From the NCBI GenBank assembly GCA_001795235.1, contig MGNZ01000086.1:4063-13987 (forward strand): a stretch of DNA of 9,925 bases, in the 5' to 3' direction. This stretch comes from Chloroflexi bacterium RBG_16_64_32. GTDB lineage: Bacteria; Chloroflexota; Dehalococcoidia; SM23-28-2; RBG-16-64-32. Each line of letters begins with the position of its first letter. Position 1 is the first letter of the stretch. The position numbers and the translations under genes were made by a program. The notes below the pieces were generated by a model. It had not been told where the DNA came from and made no database searches. It saw nothing but the letters and a program-made list of their open reading frames with translations. Shown here piece after piece: positions 1-6,525 of this stretch.

Positions 1-1065
1 CACCTGTCGGAACCGGCAGCGTCCGCACCTCCCCTTGAGCTTATCGGGCTGTCGCAGGTCCGTGAACAACGGTGCGTGGCGATAGATGTCCGACACCGTT
101 TGTTGCCGGACGTTGCCCGCTGCAAGGGGCAGAAACCCTGATGGACAGACGTCGCCGGTGTGGGAGACGAAGCAGAAACCCTTGCCGTCGTTGACGCCTT
201 GGGCCGGGCGGTCCAGGCCGTCCTGGTAGCGGTAGCCCGCGCCGGCCACCGTACGGGGCATCCCGGCAGCCGCGCCGGTCAAATGTCCCTCTTCCCGCTC
301 CCGCTCAATCACCACCCGTCGATAAGCGGGAGCCGCCGTGCTCTTGACATCGAACGACGCCCGCTTCGAAAGGTCGTACAGCCAGTGGAAAACCCGCTCG
401 TGCTCCTGCGGGGAGATCATGTCTGCGGCCTTTCCACGACCGGTCGGCACCAGGAAGAAGACGCTCCACTGCACGGCGCCCAGGTCGCCCACCATCTGTG
501 TCATCTCGTCCAGCAGGTGAAGGTTGTACCGGCTGACCGTGGTGTTGATCTGGAGCGACAGCCCAGCAGCCGCGACATCCCTGCCGATTCTCTGCGCTAT
601 CTGGAAGGAGCCGCTGAAACCCCGGAAGGCGTCGTGCGACTCGGCGGTGGGCCCGTCAATGCTGAGGGCCACGCGGCGCACGCCGGACTCCTTGACGCGG
701 GCCAGGGCCTTGGCCGACGCCAGGCGAGTGGTGGTAGGGGTAAGGGAAGTGCGTAGCCCCTTCTGCACGGCGTAGGCGAGGATGTCGAACAGATCACGGC
801 GCATCATCGGGTCGCCGCCCGTGATCACCAGGATGGGGTCGCCGAGCTCCTTGATCTGGTCGATGAGATCGAACGCCTCCTCGGCGGTCAGCTCGTCCGG
901 GTGAGGGCGGGGCTGGGCCTCGGCGCGGCAGTGGCGACAGACGAAGGCGCAGGCCCGGGTCACCTCCCAGGCGATGGTGAAGGGTGCGCGGTCGAAGTCG
1001 GCCTTGGCCAGGCGGGCGTCGTGGGCCCGCCGCTCGCGCGTGGCCAGCGGCATCCTGCCCGTCAC
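1..1065 (-). CDS. AhbD-like / TIGR04053-type radical SAM-SPASM protein, 3' end missing
   Basis: Probable radical SAM enzyme of the siroheme-dependent heme pathway, where an AhbD-type enzyme oxidatively decarboxylates the two propionates of Fe-coproporphyrin III to give heme b. The 355 codons visible run off the window at base 1. The SAM-cluster motif is C39-x3-C43-x2-C46, followed by GGDP at 83-86, a SIDG strand at 135-138 and INTTV at 173-177. SPASM-region cysteines are C298, C307, C347 and C350, and the last cluster ligands lie outside the window. The start is the GTG at 1065, which overlaps the ahbC stop as GTGA and has an AAGGAG Shine-Dalgarno 7 nt upstream; the ATG at 1053 has no good spacing. 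The SHTGDVCPSGFLPL segment and the GRGKAADM region resemble the TIGR04053 family more than canonical AhbD, whose equivalent has PCGYLEL. The AhbD role is therefore inferred from coupling to ahbC, while the radical SAM/SPASM class is clear. Confidence 0.85.
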   Translation of the reverse strand, partial: MTGRMPLATRERRAHDARLAKADFDRAPFTIAWEVTRACAFVCRHCRAEAQPRPHPDELTAEEAFDLIDQIKELGDPILVITGGDPMMRRDLFDILAYAVQKGLRTSLTPTTTRLASAKALARVKESGVRRVALSIDGPTAESHDAFRGFSGSFQIAQRIGRDVAAAGLSLQINTTVSRYNLHLLDEMTQMVGDLGAVQWSVFFLVPTGRGKAADMISPQEHERVFHWLYDLSKRASFDVKSTAAPAYRRVVIEREREEGHLTGAAAGMPRTVAGAGYRYQDGLDRPAQGVNDGKGFCFVSHTGDVCPSGFLPLAAGNVRQQTVSDIYRHAPLFTDLRQPDKLKGRCGRCRFRQV

Positions 1066-2315
1066 GCCACCGCTCCTTCCTGCTGCACCGGCGCCGGAAA
1101 GCGTGCCGCCTCCGCGGCGGCTGCGCTGCCCGGACGGATGCCGATCTCCTCGTCCGTCAGGTAGCAGGCGGGGTCGGGGGCGAGGAAATCGCCGAAATAG
1201 CGCTCCGCCCGAACCCGCAGGTTGCCGTTACAGATCTCCAGGTAGCGACAGGAGCTACAACGCCCCTTGAGATGAGCCTTTCTGTCCTTAAGGATCGCCA
1301 TCCTCGGCTCGCTGGCATCGGTCCAGATGGCGCTGAACGGCCGCTCTCGGACCGTGCCGAGTGTGTAGTCCCACGAGAACTGGTCGGCGTGCACCTTCCC
1401 TTCGGGGTCGACGCATGACACGGCGATGCCCGACTGGTTACCGCCGTTCCACTTGAGCATCTGGTACACCTCTTCCGCTCTCTGCGGCTGCTGATCGCGG
1501 ACTCTCATGTACAGGTAGACGTTATCGGCGTGGTTGTCGACGGTGAGGATCTCCTTGTCCAGGCCGCGCCGGTGAAAGTCTTGGGCCCGGTCGAAGATGT
1601 AGCCCACCGCCCAGCGGGTCTCCGCCGGGCTCAGATCGTACGAACGGACACGGTCGCCGCGGCCGGCATACGCCAGGTGATAGACGCAGCAGCGGGGGAT
1701 GTCCTCCTCCTCCAGGAGATCGAAGATGGCCGGCAGCTGGTCTACGTTCTTTTGGTGGACAGTCAAGCGCAGGCCCACCCGGACACCCAGCTCGCGGCAG
1801 AAGCGCATGCCCGCCAGGGCATCATCATATGCGCCCTTCTTGCCCCGGACCTTGTCGTGGACCGGCCCGATGCCGTCAATGCTGACACCCACATAGGAAA
1901 ATCCGCACCGCCGGATCTCACCGGCCAGGTCAGGAGTGATGAGGGTACCGTTGGTGGAGATGATGCAGCGCAGACCCCTGTCCCGGGCGTAGGCCGCCAG
2001 CTCAAACAGGTCGGGCCGGATCAGGGGCTCGCCGCCGGAGAATAGCACGGTGGGCGCGCCGAACTCCGCCAGGTCATCCAGGAGAGCTTTTCCCTCGCCG
2101 GTGGTCAGCTCCCCCGGATAGTCGCGGTCCTGGGCGTCCGCGTAGCAGTGCATACAGTAGAGGTTGCAACGGCGGGTGACGTTCCAGACCACGATCGGCT
2201 TCTTGTCCGCCGAGAAGTGCAGAAGATGAGATGGCATGCTAGCGGTGAGGCGGCCGTAGCGCAGGGCGTCCCCTGGGCCGGCAGTTCCGTTCAGTAGCCT
2301 TGAAACCGAAAGCAT
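1062..2315 (-). CDS. ahbC: AhbC, 12,18-didecarboxysiroheme deacetylase (radical SAM)
   Basis: Cytoplasmic radical SAM/SPASM enzyme that removes the two acetate side chains of 12,18-didecarboxysiroheme to form Fe-coproporphyrin III in the alternative (Ahb) heme route of archaea and sulfate reducers. The 417-residue product has the family's N-terminal signature (SRLLNGTAGPGDALRYGR near residues 5-22, then PSHLLHFS and KKPIVVWNVTR). The radical SAM motif C50-x3-C54-x2-C57 and GGEP at 94-97 follow. SPASM cysteines are C301, C353, C356, C362 and C384, and the ACYLTDEEIG end is typical. About 22 Ala/Pro/Gln-rich residues beyond that end look like a lineage-specific tail. The ATG at 2315 is preceded by AGGTGGG at a short spacing. 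The downstream radical SAM gene overlaps it by 4 nt. A CRP/FNR-like element lies 47 nt upstream of the start. NirJ is the nearest alternative, but the N-terminal signature favours AhbC. Confidence 0.93.
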   Translation of the reverse strand: MLSVSRLLNGTAGPGDALRYGRLTASMPSHLLHFSADKKPIVVWNVTRRCNLYCMHCYADAQDRDYPGELTTGEGKALLDDLAEFGAPTVLFSGGEPLIRPDLFELAAYARDRGLRCIISTNGTLITPDLAGEIRRCGFSYVGVSIDGIGPVHDKVRGKKGAYDDALAGMRFCRELGVRVGLRLTVHQKNVDQLPAIFDLLEEEDIPRCCVYHLAYAGRGDRVRSYDLSPAETRWAVGYIFDRAQDFHRRGLDKEILTVDNHADNVYLYMRVRDQQPQRAEEVYQMLKWNGGNQSGIAVSCVDPEGKVHADQFSWDYTLGTVRERPFSAIWTDASEPRMAILKDRKAHLKGRCSSCRYLEICNGNLRVRAERYFGDFLAPDPACYLTDEEIGIRPGSAAAAEAARFPAPVQQEGAVA

Positions 2316-2362
2316 GTCCCACCTAGAGCGAAAGTACTATCAACCTTCTACACTATTCAGAC

Positions 2363-2393
2363 TATGAGATTGTGACAATTCACACAATGACAC
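2363..2393 (-). promoter_or_regulatory. CRP/FNR-type operator-promoter element upstream of ahbC
   Basis: Read toward ahbC, this is GTGTCATTGT, 8 variable bases, TCACAATCTC, then ATA. It includes the imperfect palindrome TTGTGT-N6-TCACAA (2370-2387; read on the plus strand TTGTGA-N6-ACACAA), one mismatch from the TTGTGA-N6-TCACAA pattern recognised by several CRP/FNR-family regulators such as HcpR. The same element occurs at 6448-6478 with the same orientation and the same 47-nt gap to a start codon. A -10-like TAGAAG lies at 2350-2345, about 41 bp class II spacing from the palindrome centre. An alternative reading is a sigma-70 promoter TTGTCA-N17-TAGTGT (2378-2350), in which case the palindrome would overlap the -35 box. 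The regulator itself is not in the window. Confidence 0.6.
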
Positions 2394-2492
2394 CAACACC
2401 CCATATGGACCATCAAAGTGTACTAGTCCGGTGGGTCCCCCTCATCAAGCCGGACGGAGACCGGCGAGGTGGTGTCAATCCTCGCATCCTAT

Positions 2493-3158
2493 CTATGCAT
2501 CGGCAGTGATGATGCCCTGATTGATAGCGTATTTGAGAAGCTCTAGCCGGTTGTGCACTCCCAGCTTCTCCATGAGGTGGGCGCGATGGTTGTGGACGGT
2601 GTGCTCGCTGATGCTCAGAATGTCGGCGATCTCCCGGTTGGAATGGCCGGCGGCGACTAGGTGCAGGATCTCCCTCTCCCGGTCGGTCAGCAGGTCATAG
2701 GGCTGCATCCGGTCTCCCCGCTTCAATCTCTGCAAATAATCGCCCACGAGGAGCTTGGTAACGCTGGAGTTCAGGTAGCAGTTCCCTTGATTGACCGATC
2801 TGATGGCGGTAAGCAGCTCCCATTCCGGGGCCGCCTTGGTCACGTATCCGTCGGCGCCGGCCTGAAGGGCCTGGAAGAAGAACTGCTCGTTGTCGTGCAT
2901 TGTCAATATGAGAACGTGAGCCTCGGGGAACTCTCGCTTTATACGACGGCTAGCCTCCAGGCCACCAAGGTTTGGCATGCTGATGTCCATCACGATGACG
3001 TCGGGCTCCACCTCCTGGACCTTCTGGATCGCCTCCAGTCCATCCTTGGCCTCCCCTATCACCGTCATATCAGCCTGTGGGTCAATGATGAGCCTCAGGC
3101 CCGTGCGCACCATGGTGTGATCGTCGGCTAGAAGAACGCGGATTTCGCCGTTTTCCAT
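2493..3158 (-). CDS. NarL/FixJ-family two-component response regulator
   Basis: Cytoplasmic DNA-binding response regulator of 221 residues, the usual length for the family. The receiver domain spans about residues 6-122, with the acidic pair D12/D13, phosphoacceptor D58 in VIVMD, switch T86 and K108. A LuxR-type helix-turn-helix spans about 156-220, starting LTDREREIL, with the recognition region SISEHTVHNHRAHL and then LGVHNR. The ATG at 3158 has a strong AAGGGGAG Shine-Dalgarno inside the 15-nt gap after the kinase stop, so kinase and regulator form a two-gene operon and a cognate pair. Target genes are not visible from the sequence. The ahbC promoter lies 100-130 bp downstream on the same strand, so adjacency alone does not show that this regulator controls heme genes. 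Confidence 0.95.
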   Translation of the reverse strand: MENGEIRVLLADDHTMVRTGLRLIIDPQADMTVIGEAKDGLEAIQKVQEVEPDVIVMDISMPNLGGLEASRRIKREFPEAHVLILTMHDNEQFFFQALQAGADGYVTKAAPEWELLTAIRSVNQGNCYLNSSVTKLLVGDYLQRLKRGDRMQPYDLLTDREREILHLVAAGHSNREIADILSISEHTVHNHRAHLMEKLGVHNRLELLKYAINQGIITADA

Positions 3159-3173
3159 CGTCTCTCCCCTTTC

Positions 3174-4694
3174 TCAGCTAGCGGCAAGAGGTTCCTCTTC
3201 CCAGGGGACCGGCTCCTGAGCTCCCAGGGGCACGGTCATGACCAGTTTCGTCCCTTCACTAGGGCGAGAGCCGATGTGCAGCTCACCCCCCAATAGATGG
3301 CTCCGTTCCCGCATGCCGATGAGTCCCAGACTCTTGCGTTGCTCCGCTCCCAGGGCCCGGTCCGCGTCGAAGCCCACGCCGTCGTCCTCGATCGCCAAGC
3401 TAACGTGTGAATCCTCGAAGGCCAGCGTCACCAGGACCACATTGGCGCGGGAGTGCTTGGCCACGTTGGTCAAACCTTCTTGGAGTATGCGAAACAGGGT
3501 GACCTCCGCCTCCGCCGGCAGCCGCCGCTTCTTTCCCGATACCTCCAGACGCGCCTCAATGCCGGTACGGCTGGCAAACGTCTGGACGTAGTCCTTCAAG
3601 GCTGCCGGCAGGCCTAGTTCGTCCAGGGCGCTTGGACGCAGGTCCAGCGCCAGATTACGGATGATGTGCATCGCCTCCAGGGCCAGTTGTCGCAGGGAAG
3701 CGGCTTCCTCCCGCATCTCCGGTGTGGGGCCCGCCGCCTCGATGCGGCTCAACCCTAACTGGAGGGCGGTAAGCGCTTGACCCGCCTGGTCGTGTAGCTC
3801 CCGGGACACACGCTGGCGTTCCTCCTCCTGCGCCTTCACGACCTTCGTGACCTGGTCCTGCAGCAGGCCGATCCGTTCCTCCTGCATGCCCATAGCCTCG
3901 CTGTGCAATGTGGTCAGCTCCTCGCGGGCCGAACGGAGGGAGACCACCATCGCGTCGAAGGCCTCAGCCAGAGCCCCAAACTCATCGCGGCCGGTCACCC
4001 CGACTGGCTGTTCCAGCTCACCGCGGCTCACCCGCTTCGTGCCTTCCAGGAGAGCGCGTAGCCGGTTGTTGATGTAGATGCTTGAGGGGTGGCCGATGGC
4101 GAAGATGAGGAGGGCCGCCGCTAGTAGACCCCCGATAATCATGTACTGAGTCCGGTTGATGAGGGATCCAGCCTCGTCGGTGGCAGCCTCGGCGTCCTCA
4201 AACGCGGAGTGGCGGAGAGTGTGTGCGATGTCCGTAAGCGCTTGGAAGTCGCCGCTGGATGCGCCGTAAAGGGCCAGCGCCTCCTGGCCGCGACCTTCAT
4301 CGGCTAAAGCTAGCATGCCATCCTGTGCAGTCAGATAGGCCCTGTATTCCTCTTTGAACTGGAACAAGCCTTCCGGCGCTGACTCCTCTGTGAACGTCTG
4401 TTCATATCCGGCGATGTGCGTGTCGATACCATCGAGGGACGCTGTCAACTGATCCCTTCTCTCCTCTCGCTCCAAGGGATCGCTCTCCAGAACAAAGGCC
4501 AGCCCCAGAGAACGGAGCCGGCCGAATTCCTCAGCGAGATGCGCAGCGTCTTCCACACGCGCGATGCTACGGGAGCCGACGCGTTCGGATATCTCCTTGG
4601 AGCGGTCCAGTTGCGAATACGTGAAGTAGCCCAGGATGGCCAGAGCGGCGAGGAATACGTTGAAGGCGAGGACGAGCTTCCAGCGGATGGACAT
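3174..4694 (-). CDS. Membrane histidine kinase with HAMP and HisKA_3 domains (LiaS/NarX-like)
   Basis: Sensor kinase that would autophosphorylate and pass phosphate to the adjacent NarL-type regulator. With the start at 4694 it has 506 residues. Membrane span 1 is about 7-26 and an extracytoplasmic helical region of about 27-182 resembles a four-helix-bundle (4HB_MCP-like) sensor. Span 2 is about 184-202 and HAMP about 203-256. A coiled coil at about 257-292 leads to a HisKA_3 dimerisation helix with RELHDQAGQAL, phosphoacceptor H301. The HATPase domain has an N box around N410 (QEGLTNVAKHS), DDGVGF at 437-442 and a GLIGMRER stretch at 457-464. The frame is open up to 4874, but those residues are Arg/Cys-rich and not family-like, whereas MSIRWKLVLAF is a normal membrane-kinase start. 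No known ligand-binding motif or heme-binding residue could be recognised in the sensor. Confidence 0.9.
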   Translation of the reverse strand: MSIRWKLVLAFNVFLAALAILGYFTYSQLDRSKEISERVGSRSIARVEDAAHLAEEFGRLRSLGLAFVLESDPLEREERRDQLTASLDGIDTHIAGYEQTFTEESAPEGLFQFKEEYRAYLTAQDGMLALADEGRGQEALALYGASSGDFQALTDIAHTLRHSAFEDAEAATDEAGSLINRTQYMIIGGLLAAALLIFAIGHPSSIYINNRLRALLEGTKRVSRGELEQPVGVTGRDEFGALAEAFDAMVVSLRSAREELTTLHSEAMGMQEERIGLLQDQVTKVVKAQEEERQRVSRELHDQAGQALTALQLGLSRIEAAGPTPEMREEAASLRQLALEAMHIIRNLALDLRPSALDELGLPAALKDYVQTFASRTGIEARLEVSGKKRRLPAEAEVTLFRILQEGLTNVAKHSRANVVLVTLAFEDSHVSLAIEDDGVGFDADRALGAEQRKSLGLIGMRERSHLLGGELHIGSRPSEGTKLVMTVPLGAQEPVPWEEEPLAAS

Positions 4695-4774
4695 GGTCAG
4701 TCCACCCGGCGCGCGCCCCGCGTCGCGGTCCGCCCTGCATCTGTCGAACAGCGGCCCATAGATTAGTCCAACCC

Positions 4775-4795
4775 GGCGACAGGGAAAATGTCGCC
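4775..4795. repeat. Perfect 7-bp inverted repeat upstream of the kinase gene
   Basis: GGCGACA and TGTCGCC form perfect arms around a 7-base loop, about 80 nt upstream of the kinase start. It could be an operator (for example autoregulation by the adjacent NarL-type regulator) or a leader hairpin. No T-run follows, so it is not an obvious intrinsic terminator. The function is unknown. Confidence 0.5.
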
Positions 4796-5171
4796 ATAGA
4801 CCCGCCGGGACGGCTCTACTACATGCTAAGCGTAGAGGGCTGTGCCTTCCATCACAAAGGTCCATACGGCCCATAACGCCTGGACCATTAAGCCCATGTT
4901 AACGAGTAGTGATTGTGTGCTTCTTCCTCGGCCCCGACTGGAGCAACACCTGCGCATCCCGCTATTAATCACGAAAATGGCCCCCAGGTTTAGCGTTAAT
5001 GGCACCCTCGGAGGCGCGCATATAGCGTGATGAACCCATTGGTGGCCTCCTCGGAGTTGCGGTACGCTAAATGTGAAAAATGTAACGATCACTGACTTGT
5101 TATGACCGTGTATCTGGTCTACCAGGCACTGCGAAGCGGCGGCCGCGCGCAACTCTTAAGAGAAGGCGCCT

Positions 5172-5216
5172 GCCGCGCTTCGCGGCGGCTACTCCGCCCC
5201 CGCCAGCCCGGGGGCG
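5172..5216 (+). repeat. Two tandem GC-rich hairpins in the leader of the NHL-protein gene
   Basis: Hairpin 1 is GCCGCG-CTT-CGCGGC (5172-5186). Hairpin 2 is CGCCCCC with an 8-base loop and GGGGGCG (5195-5216), a perfect 7-bp stem. They end 63 nt before the chosen ATG at 5280. If transcription begins upstream, they would form a stable structured 5' leader. I could not match the region to a known riboswitch consensus, and no T-run follows. A REP-like palindromic repeat is an alternative. Confidence 0.45.
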
Positions 5217-5279
5217 AAAGGTCACGATAGTCCGACCGGCGCAGGAAGCGACGATGCCTATCAACGGATGGAGAACGCC

Positions 5280-6395
5280 ATGAACGAACCGCCGACCAGC
5301 GAAGACCCAGCCTCGACGCAACCTCAGGAGGCGCCGACGGTCGACCAAGCCCGCGGCGCTCGCAGCGGGATGAAGTTCGCCGCAGTAATGATCCTGCTGG
5401 CCGCCATCCTGATAGCCGGATTCGGGATCTACCAGTTCACGCAGGACGGGTCAGAGGAAGCGCCGCCTATTGCTGAATCCGGCGAGGAGCGACCGCTGGA
5501 TCAGGTATCGGACAAGGTGTTTGGGGCCGAGCTCCTTTGGCGAGCTCCCCTGGAGTCAGCGAGCATGCCCTCTGACATTGCCCTCGTGGATGAGCGCATA
5601 TTTGTTCTGGACTCCAACAACAACAGCATCGTAGAGATAGACGACCAGGGCAATGTCCTCCACGTGCTGGACAGCAAGAGCGACAGCCGCCTTGCCCTTC
5701 AGGCCCCGATGGCGATGACCGCTCATGAAGATAAGCTCTACGTTTCCAACTCCGGCGGCGGAAACGTGATCGTCCTCAACTCCGATGGCGTCGTGCAAGA
5801 GGTCATCACTCCCGAGGTCGGGCCAACAGAATATCCCCTGCGTCCCATCGGCATCGCCATCGCCCGCAACGGCCAGATCTTCCTCAGCGATCCCGATAAC
5901 CATCGCGTTCTCCTCCTGGATCAGGAGGGACGCCTCGTCACCACCCTGGGCTCCGGCACACGCGACTCCGGCGAGTACGGCTTCAACACCCCGGGCGGTC
6001 TGTCCCTGGATGCTCAAGGGAATCTCTACGTCGTGGACATGCTTAACTACGCAGTCAAGAAGTATTCTCCCGAAGAAAAGTTCGTTCTCAGCTTGGGAGA
6101 GGCGGGCGACACTGAGGGCACCTTCTCGCGACCCAAGGTTGTGGCAGTGGACGGCGACGGCCGGATTTTCGTCTCCGACACGCTTCTGGTCGCCGTGGCG
6201 GTGTTCGGCGCCAATGGACAATATGCCGGATTCATCGGCAGAGAGGACCCTGACGACATTCGCTCCGGCTCCATGTTCCAGGCCCCACACGGCATGAAAA
6301 TAGTCGGCGACACCCTCTACATAGTGGACCGCTTCGCCGGCCTGTTTGCCTTCGACCTTCCCGAGGAAACCGTCGCCGAGCCCACGGCTGATTGA
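5280..6395 (+). CDS. Membrane-anchored NHL-repeat beta-propeller protein
   Basis: Predicted extracytoplasmic six-bladed beta-propeller of 371 residues, tethered by one N-terminal membrane span. Residues 1-30 are polar and Pro/Glu-rich (cytoplasmic), about 32-52 are hydrophobic, about 55-80 form an acidic linker, and about 85-360 hold repeated NHL-type blades. The repeats show recurring patterns such as PSDIAL, IFVLDSNNNSIVEID, IFLSDPDNHRVLLLD, LYVVDMLNYAVKKY, IFVSDTLLVAVAVF and LYIVDRFAGLFAFD. There are no cysteines and no heme-binding CXXCH. The start at 5280 is preferred over the in-frame ATG at 5268 because GGAGA lies 5 nt upstream of 5280, whereas the nearest purine-rich site for 5268 is about 21 nt away. 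NHL propellers usually serve as binding or scaffold modules, and no enzymatic role can be assigned. It lies 130 bp before the cytochrome c maturation cluster on the same strand. Confidence 0.85.
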   Translation: MNEPPTSEDPASTQPQEAPTVDQARGARSGMKFAAVMILLAAILIAGFGIYQFTQDGSEEAPPIAESGEERPLDQVSDKVFGAELLWRAPLESASMPSDIALVDERIFVLDSNNNSIVEIDDQGNVLHVLDSKSDSRLALQAPMAMTAHEDKLYVSNSGGGNVIVLNSDGVVQEVITPEVGPTEYPLRPIGIAIARNGQIFLSDPDNHRVLLLDQEGRLVTTLGSGTRDSGEYGFNTPGGLSLDAQGNLYVVDMLNYAVKKYSPEEKFVLSLGEAGDTEGTFSRPKVVAVDGDGRIFVSDTLLVAVAVFGANGQYAGFIGREDPDDIRSGSMFQAPHGMKIVGDTLYIVDRFAGLFAFDLPEETVAEPTAD

Positions 6396-6447
6396 TACGC
6401 CGGGGCTAAGAACATTGGCATTATTTCAGAGGCCATATGGGCCGGTA

Positions 6448-6478
6448 GTGTCATTGTAACAGATTTCACAATCTCTTA
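6448..6478 (+). promoter_or_regulatory. CRP/FNR-type operator-promoter element upstream of the ccm cluster
   Basis: GTGTCATTGT, 8 variable bases, TCACAATCTC, then TTA. It contains the palindrome TTGTAA-N6-TCACAA (6454-6471), one mismatch from TTGTGA-N6-TCACAA. It matches the ahbC upstream element (2363-2393) at 24 of 31 positions, including two identical 10-base arms, and both leave 47 nt to the start codon. AACAAT at 6491-6496 could be the -10 box, which puts the palindrome centre near -41, the class II activator position of CRP/FNR proteins. No good -35 hexamer is seen, consistent with an activator-dependent promoter. The binding protein is unknown. Confidence 0.6.
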
Positions 6479-6525
6479 ACGTCAGAAGTGAACAATGTGA
6501 ATGAACCTAAGTCACCGAGGTCGAA

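Larger units (their letters stand above)
4695..5279. other. Divergent intergenic region between the kinase and the NHL-protein gene
   Basis: About 585 bp without a convincing gene, separating the minus-strand kinase from the plus-strand NHL gene, so both promoters should lie here. The middle (about 4850-5110) is noticeably more AT-rich than the coding regions, as expected of promoter DNA, but no clean sigma-70 promoter could be picked out. The visible structure consists of the hairpin at 4775-4795, a CTCTAC/GTAGAG pair at 4814-4837, a degenerate CRP/FNR-like site near 5071-5088, a CTCTTAAGAG palindrome at 5153-5162 and GC-rich hairpins at 5172-5216. Short open frames here have no recognisable protein features. 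Confidence 0.6.

Noticed and set aside
160..756. Plus-strand open frame opposite the left-edge radical SAM gene
   Set aside because: It is antisense to a clear radical SAM coding sequence, with Arg/Gly/His-rich composition and no recognisable motif; a shadow of high GC.
1530..2045. Plus-strand open frame of 171 codons opposite ahbC
   Set aside because: It mirrors the ahbC coding frame and has no motif of its own.
2426..2455. GTCCGG/CCGGAC inverted repeat after the response regulator as an intrinsic terminator
   Set aside because: The stem is only 6 bp with an 18-base loop, and no T-run follows in the direction of transcription.
4695..4874. N-terminal extension of the histidine kinase up to the ATG at 4874
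   Set aside because: The extra 60 residues are Arg/Cys-rich and precede a normal membrane-kinase N-terminus at 4694; the stretch also contains the perfect inverted repeat, which suits non-coding DNA.
4826..5152. Minus-strand open frame of 108 codons in the divergent intergenic region
   Set aside because: Low-complexity mixture with no motif and no good ribosome site; it spans AT-rich promoter-like DNA.
5153..5162. Palindrome CTCTTAAGAG
   Set aside because: It is short and self-complementary with no spacer, repeat copy or positional context to support an operator call.
5556..6290. Minus-strand open frame of 244 codons opposite the NHL gene
   Set aside because: The NHL propeller pattern on the plus strand is convincing, and this frame only reflects its codon structure.
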